A stretch of 64,000 nt of DNA from Omphiscola glabra (taxonomy: Eukaryota; Mollusca; Gastropoda; Lymnaeidae), in assembly GCA_964017045.1 (NCBI GenBank), contig OZ024796.1:20049510-20113509 (forward strand), written 5' to 3'. The notes under the pieces were generated by a model, which saw only the letters and a program-made list of their open reading frames with translations, was not told the DNA's origin and ran no database searches. Position 1 is the first letter of the stretch; every line of letters starts with the position of its first letter. Positions 58,955 through 64,000 of the stretch are shown one piece after another. A program made the position numbers and the translations under genes.

Positions 58955-59445
58955 TTGTATGAAGTTGTATGAAGTTGCATAAAGTTGTGTGAAGTTGTAT
59001 GAAGTTGTATAAAGTTGTATGAAGTTGTATAAAGTTGTATGAAGTTGTATGAAGTTGTATGAAGTTGTATGAAGTTGTATAAAGTTGTGTGAAGTTGTAT
59101 GAAGTTGTATGAAGTTGTATGAAGTTGTATGAAGTTGTATGAAGTTGTATAAAGTTGTGTGAAGTTGTATAAAGTTGTATGAAGTTGTATAAAGTTGTAT
59201 GAAGTTGTATAAAGTTGTATGAAGTTGTATAAAGTTGTATGAAGTTGTATGAAGTTGTATGAAGTTGTATAAAGTTGTGTGAAGTTGTATGAAGTTGTAT
59301 GAAGTTGTATGAAGTTGTATGAAGTTGTATAAAGTTGTGTGAAGTTGTATGAAGTTGTATGAAGTTGTATGAAGTTGTATGAAGTTGTATAAAGTTGTGT
59401 GAAGTTGTGTGAAGTTGTATGAAGTTGTGTGAAGTTGTATGAAGA
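58955..59445. repeat. 10-bp tandem array (GAAGTTGTAT / AAAGTTGTAT), ~48 copies
   Basis: Ten-base units, one per helical turn, with GAAGTTGTAT, AAAGTTGTAT and GAAGTTGTGT variants in larger blocks. The antisense 271-codon ORF is an artefact. Confidence 0.95.
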
Positions 59446-59990
59446 CACAGAACAGAAATGAGTCACAGTAATTTTGTTCAATGCATTAAAGCTAAAGCTC
59501 CACTCAGGCCATCTCAAACATTTATCATACCAATGACCAGACAACAACAAAGTCTGTGATAAACAAATGCTGTCATTTCTCTGCAGACTTCCTACAGAAT
59601 TTTGAGTTCTCAGTATTTCAGCCATAATAACCTTTAACCTCTGTGCCCATGTACATCCATAATAACCTTTGAGCTCTTTGCCCAAGGACAGCCATAATAT
59701 CCCTTGACCTTGTTCCCCAATCTTGGATCTCTCATCAGAACTGTTGACTAGGGACACAATCAAAGATCACATACTCTTGGGATCAGCATAACTGTAGAAT
59801 ATAGGACACAATCAAAGATAGACAACTCTTGTTTAATCCCTAGAATGTTGTAAATTGGGTAAGTGTAGCTTTTAAATTCTACCATTTAAATTTAAAAAAA
59901 AAATGTAGATCTGATCAGATTAAGAATGACATAAAACAAAGAATTATATTTGAACTTAAGATTTAGGGTCTTTTATGTAGGTTGGATGTG
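59446..59990. other. Downstream flank of TMEM234, possible 3' UTR
   Basis: Minus-strand polyadenylation variants (ATTAAA, seen as TTTAAT near 59833) are present; a small CCATAATAACCTTTGA duplication at 59621-59700. No gene seen. Confidence 0.3.
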
Positions 59991-60200
59991 TCACCATTGC
60001 TTTCAATGTAATTAATATTACTGTGCTTAAAAGAAGTCTCACCATTGCTTCAAATTTACTATTAATGTGCTTAAAAGAAGTCTCACCCTTGCTTCAAATA
60101 TAATATTAAATTGCTTAAAAGAAGTCTCACCATTGTTTGAATATAATATTAATGTGCTTAAAAGAAGTCTCACCCTTGCTTTGAATATAATGTTAATGTT
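59991..60200. repeat. Minisatellite, ~44-60 bp, next to TMEM234 last exon
   Basis: TGTGCTTAAAAGAAGTCTCA plus CCCTTGCTTCAAATATAATATTAA, four copies; begins about 37 bp past the stop codon, so probably transcribed in the 3' UTR. Confidence 0.82.
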
Positions 60201-60236
60201 ACAGAGTAGTTTTACCTTCACATCAACTAAGGCTTG

Positions 60237-63200
60237 TCAACTGGCCAAAGTGTCACCTTTACTCATGACGCAGAGAAGAACACCTGACATTATAAACAGC
60301 ATTCCCAGACCTGTTTCTGAAATTTTCAGAGTATAAGTGATATCTTTAATTTTATGTACTTCTTTATTACAATTTTTTTTAAAAATGTTAAGACTTATAA
60401 AATATATATCGGTATGAGTCAGAGTTCATGTAAATATGTAATCATTTCAGAATGTATAAACGCTAAAGAGCAACTGCAGTACACTTTTAGTACCGGTATT
60501 CTAAAGACATACTTACTCAAGGTAAGGTTATTTTCTCCCAGGATACTTGCAGACAGTGAAGTAAATATTAGGGTCAGAGAGTTTGTGATTGGTACTGCCA
60601 GAGTCAACTCTGTAAACAAAAGTTACCATTGTGAGCATTGTGTTACCATTGTGAGGATTGTGTTGCCAGAGTGAGGACTTTATAATCAGTGTAAGGATTG
60701 TATAATCAGTGTGAGGATTATGTAACCAGTGTGAGGACCATCTTACTTGCTTTCATTGTAATATTACTGAGCTTGGAATTGAATTTGAATATTACATTGA
60801 ATAAAGAATCAACACATACTTCCTGCTGACCCCCTCGATACCATTTGGATATTTTCGTCCCCTTCACTTATTGTATTTAGACGAGACAAAATCTAGGTGA
60901 TCTTCTGGGTCACAGTTGCCTTCGAGCTGACCAATTTCATGTTGGGACAAAGCCATGCTCAAGAAGCCCTTATAAACAGGAAACCAAAAACATAAGCCTC
61001 CCCAAGGGTACTTTTACAATCAAAGAGGACTTCACATGTGTTAGTCGAAATGTGATCTGTGCCGTAGATGCTGCTTCTGTTATATTTATATAGGTGAAAT
61101 GGGAAGGAGATTATCTGATAGGTTCACTGAACATCTTTGTGATATCAAAAAAGGCAAAATTTCCCCGGTCTCATACCATTTCAAAAAAGATAAACACAAT
61201 CAGGCACATCAGGACGTTTCCATCACTACACTGATTTCCAGCACTAACACAACAGCAAGAGTTAGGAAGAAAATCAAATTGATTCAGAATTTTGGCACAA
61301 TATCACAATATGGAAGCAATCAAAGACTCTCCAGCTAGTGATCTTCAATTTCCTATATTTCTATTCTTATTTCTTATATTTTACATACTGGGTATTTCCA
61401 AAATATTCTTTGTCCGTTAAAATCTTATACTCGACATTAATGATACATAAATTCTTTTACTTTTAGCAATCTTTTGGATGGCACACATATTTTGGTTTTG
61501 GACAACCCGACTTCCGGTAATAATATAGTATTCCCATACTACATGGCAAATTCCAATCACTTAAGTTTTTGAACAATTTTCCATTTCTTTTTGTTTATTG
61601 TTTAGCCAAAAAAATTCTCCTTTCATTTCAAGCTTCAACATACCTTGCTCAACTATTTCCTGAATATTCCACATCACCCCAATACTCTAACCAGTTTCAA
61701 CATCACCCCAATACTCTAACCAGTTTTAACTTCAACATCACCCCAATACTCTAACCAGTTTTAACGATATGCAAGGTTAATTTAGAAGCTTGTAATGGCA
61801 ATCAATTTAATTTTAATATTTAAAGCCGCAGGATTTAGATTTATCCCTGAGCCAGTGATGACAATCTTTTAGAGACCAAATGCCCAACTTGCAACCCAAA
61901 ACTCACTAATCTATCACAAAGTGATATCACAATTAAACCTGAATAATGAGGCACTTGGCTCATGTGCTTTCAGAGAGGACTCTTCCTCCGTCTGATGCAC
62001 ACATGCTATATACTCATGTGCTGACAGAAAGGGCTCTGCCTCCGTCTGATGCACACATGCTATATACTCATGTGCTGACAGAAAGCGCTCCGCCTCTGTC
62101 TCATGCACAGGTGCCATATGTTTAAAAAGATTACCCCTTAAGTTATCATAAAACTTAAAAATGTCCAAAGTTATTAAAATAAAGGAAAATTTAAAAAAAA
62201 TAATATATTTTTAAAAACAATGTTTTTTTGCATTTGGTAGTCTTGATAAAAATTCTGATTTATTTAGACAAATGTTGAGGTCTCTCTGGATAAAAAGGCC
62301 CTTAGCTAATATGTCAATCTGACCCTGTTTACAGCGATAGCATCCAGACCCACATTGTGTTACAATGACAAATGCAACATAAGAGGCATAAGGTCTTGAA
62401 TACTTGAACTTCCCATCTAATAAATTTACTTGAAAAAACATGCACCCCAGTAATGCACTCAAATATCGCACTTAATGAGAATCCCAATTAGTAACCCCCA
62501 CACTCCACAGGTTAGCAACTGTACACTTTTTTCATGCACCTGAACTATATTAACATTCTAATGATCCTCCCCCTTTTATACTGCAGATTTATACCACTAT
62601 ATTTCAATTGAGACTATTTCCCTAAAGCAAAAGAAAATATTACACACCAATAGAACTGGCTGTATTTTTAAGAATCTCATTTAGTGCAGTTATCTGGAAT
62701 TTTATATAGTGAAATCATCGTCATCTGGTAGCATTAGAGAATGATGTATTTTGATATGACAACGGACGCTTTCTTTCAAAACAAATTAGGCTTTCAATAA
62801 TAATAATAAGTTACATTATTTAATTTACAGCTCTCGTCAATGTGCACAACGGTTTAAATGAAGGGCAGGGGCAAGTATTCTTTACTTGGCAGAAAATGTC
62901 CACTAGGCAAAGTGCTCTCATGTCTATATAAAGCATGTCTGTAAATATTATCATGTTACCTGCAGATGCAAGTGTTATGTAGTAGATAACAGAACCCATC
63001 TGGTTGGTTAGAAAAGACAACAGATACTGTGAGATAAATGAAACACATGGAACATTAAATACATCAAATGCATTTTGCACTGAATAAATTATAATAACAT
63101 ATTGATATTCCAACCAAGGCTAATTGTCTCAAATAGACTCATCTGAGATTACTTAGAATGTATAGTTAAATGCCACCCTCTAAAATAAAAAAAAATGTTA

Positions 63201-63615
63201 AAAAACACTATGGATTAGTCCCTTTTAATATGTGGAACTCTAGTTCTGTCAACATAAGCTGAATGAGAAAAGGCTAAAAAAAAATTGACATCTTTTATAC
63301 TTAATTACCTGTGGTGATAGCAGGGTAAGGGTTAAAACACAAGTTGAAAATATTCTTTAATCTATAAAAAATGAATTGCAATATTTGATTAAATATTAAT
63401 ACTATAATTTGAAAAAAACAACAACTCAGTGTTAAAGGACTTGCCTGCCAATTGAAGAACAAAAACGTAAACTCTGAAAAAAACTGTGCAACCCTTCCAA
63501 TGCATTTGATCTTTTCCACCCCTTGACTGTATCGCTTTAACAGTGGGTTGGTTGCACCCCATAAAACTGCAACAACCAGCAGCCAGAAAGCATCATCTGA
63601 TTTTGTTAGAGTCAT
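60237..63615 (-). CDS. TMEM234: TMEM234-like four-helix membrane protein, 4 coding exons
   Basis: On the minus strand, exons 63615-63445, 63026-62960, 60609-60517 and 60316-60237 join to 136 aa (phases 0, 1, 1; TGA at 60239-60237). Seen: four hydrophobic segments, about residues 10-27 (WLLVVAVLWGATNPLL), 58-78 (YLLSFLTNQMGSVIYYITLA), 82-103 (LTLAVPITNSLTLIF) and 112-131 (GLGMLFIMSGVLLCVM). The NPLLKR, NQMGS and LAVPITNSL stretches match the TMEM234 family, related to EamA/DMT transporter halves; length matches the usual 130-165 aa. Molecular function is not established; loss in zebrafish has been linked to the kidney filtration barrier. The first intron begins with GC (CAG|GCAAGT) rather than GT. 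Introns are 418, 2350 and 200 bp; the long one holds a Penelope-like fragment in the opposite orientation. Confidence 0.92.
60622..60745. repeat. Short tandem repeat, ~20 bp (GTGAGGATTGTATAATCAGT)
   Basis: About six imperfect copies immediately beyond the TMEM234 exon 3 acceptor, in intron 2. Confidence 0.8.
60887..61338 (+). pseudogene. Penelope-like element remnant with GIY-YIG endonuclease
   Basis: The last 80 codons (61099-61338, stop TAG) read GRRLSDRFTEHLCDIKKGK, then PVSYHFKKDKHNQ, preceded at 61070-61100 by CFCYIYIGEMG. This is the YIYIGE.GRRL.DRF.EHL signature of the GIY-YIG endonuclease at the C-terminus of Penelope-like retroelements. Upstream, in shifted frames, PKGTFTIKEDFTC and NLGDLL match the usual linker. 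The reverse transcriptase is absent. It lies antisense in TMEM234 intron 2. Confidence 0.82.
61339..62959. other. TMEM234 intron 2, remaining sequence
   Basis: Holds an ACATCACCCCAATACTCTAA CCAGTTTTAACTTCA repeat (61665-61765) and a 64-66-bp repeat with GCACACATGCTATATACTCA (61965-62110). No exon with splice support and homology was found. Confidence 0.45.
63437..63445 (-). other. GC splice donor of TMEM234 intron 1
   Basis: The exon ends ...AATTGGCAG at 63445 and the intron begins GCAAGTCC. CAG|GCAAGT is the known consensus of GC-AG introns. The frame joins exactly to TATCTGTTG at 63026 after acceptor TTTATCTCACAG, giving NWQ-YLLSF as in TMEM234 homologues. No GT donor nearby preserves frame and homology. 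Confidence 0.8.
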
Positions 63616-64000
63616 ACTTTTATGGATTATAGTAAATTGAAATAAACAGCATATTTCAAATCAATGTTACTAATTATATTATTCTTTATTGAAGTGTACT
63701 AGTTAAAGTTCAATTAAAAAAAAATATTGTATCCATAGTAAAGTTTGAATTTTCATTAATTTAGCATAGCTAATAAAATATTTAAATAATTTAATAATTG
63801 TAGTGTAGGTAAAAAATTTAAAGAAATAACTTATTATAAAGGCATGTGAGGTAGACAATATTATTGCCAAGACTGAGTTAGAGTAAATATTTTCCTTAAT
63901 AGTCCGCCACTCTGGAAAAGTTTTTTTTAGCTCTTGCTAATCATTGTTATATTCCCCACCCCCATAACGTTGAGATATCCAATGTTTAAAAAAATTGTGT
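63616..64000. other. Upstream flank of TMEM234
   Basis: AT-rich, no TATA or other promoter motif I can support; contains no ORF. Confidence 0.3.

Noticed and set aside
58948..59763. 271-codon antisense ORF
   Set aside because: Two thirds is the 10-bp repeat read in all frames; the non-repeat N-terminal part has no recognisable domain.

Overview
This is animal genomic DNA. It is AT-rich, genes are split by spliceosomal introns, and it carries animal-type non-LTR and Penelope-like retroelement remnants and hAT miniature elements. A mollusc, and more narrowly a heterobranch or freshwater gastropod, is the best guess. The main clue is a SPIN-type hAT miniature element at 24989-25196; SPIN is an element spread horizontally among animals and known to me from a pond snail. 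This is inference, and no gene here fixes the species.

Three genes can be assembled exon by exon with intact reading frames. (1) 1574-8338, + strand: a BTB-BACK-Kelch protein of 579 aa in four coding exons. (2) 32728-43214, + strand: an RGK-family Ras-like GTPase of 387 aa in four coding exons, preceded by a compact CCAAT / CRE / TATA promoter. (3) 60237-63615, - strand: the small membrane protein TMEM234, 136 aa in four coding exons, whose first intron uses a GC donor. The genes are unrelated in function and simply neighbours. The BTB-Kelch protein is a likely cullin-3 adaptor, the GTPase a likely calcium-channel and cytoskeleton regulator, and TMEM234 a four-helix membrane protein.

The rest is accessory sequence. 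Mobile remnants are: a CR1/L2-like LINE inserted in a satellite (28955-30424); an internally deleted RTE element (about 51650-52643) whose tail has become a 69-bp tandem array (52572-53610); a second RTE tail (47289-47480); a Penelope-like GIY-YIG fragment (60887-61338); several hAT-like miniature elements, five of them with exact or near-exact 8-bp target duplications; a 1.65-kb inverted-repeat element in a BTB-Kelch intron (5395-7043); and a non-coding dispersed repeat in at least three copies (14435, 17640, 48600).

Tandem minisatellites are extraordinarily dense: more than 45 arrays with units of 10-81 bp, by eye roughly a quarter to a third of the window. They fill introns and intergenic space alike and create many long but spurious ORFs. 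I did not see a bacterial-type defence, CRISPR or biosynthetic system. The most unusual signals are the minisatellites that grow out of transposon ends and, in one case, out of the GTPase gene's own splice acceptor.
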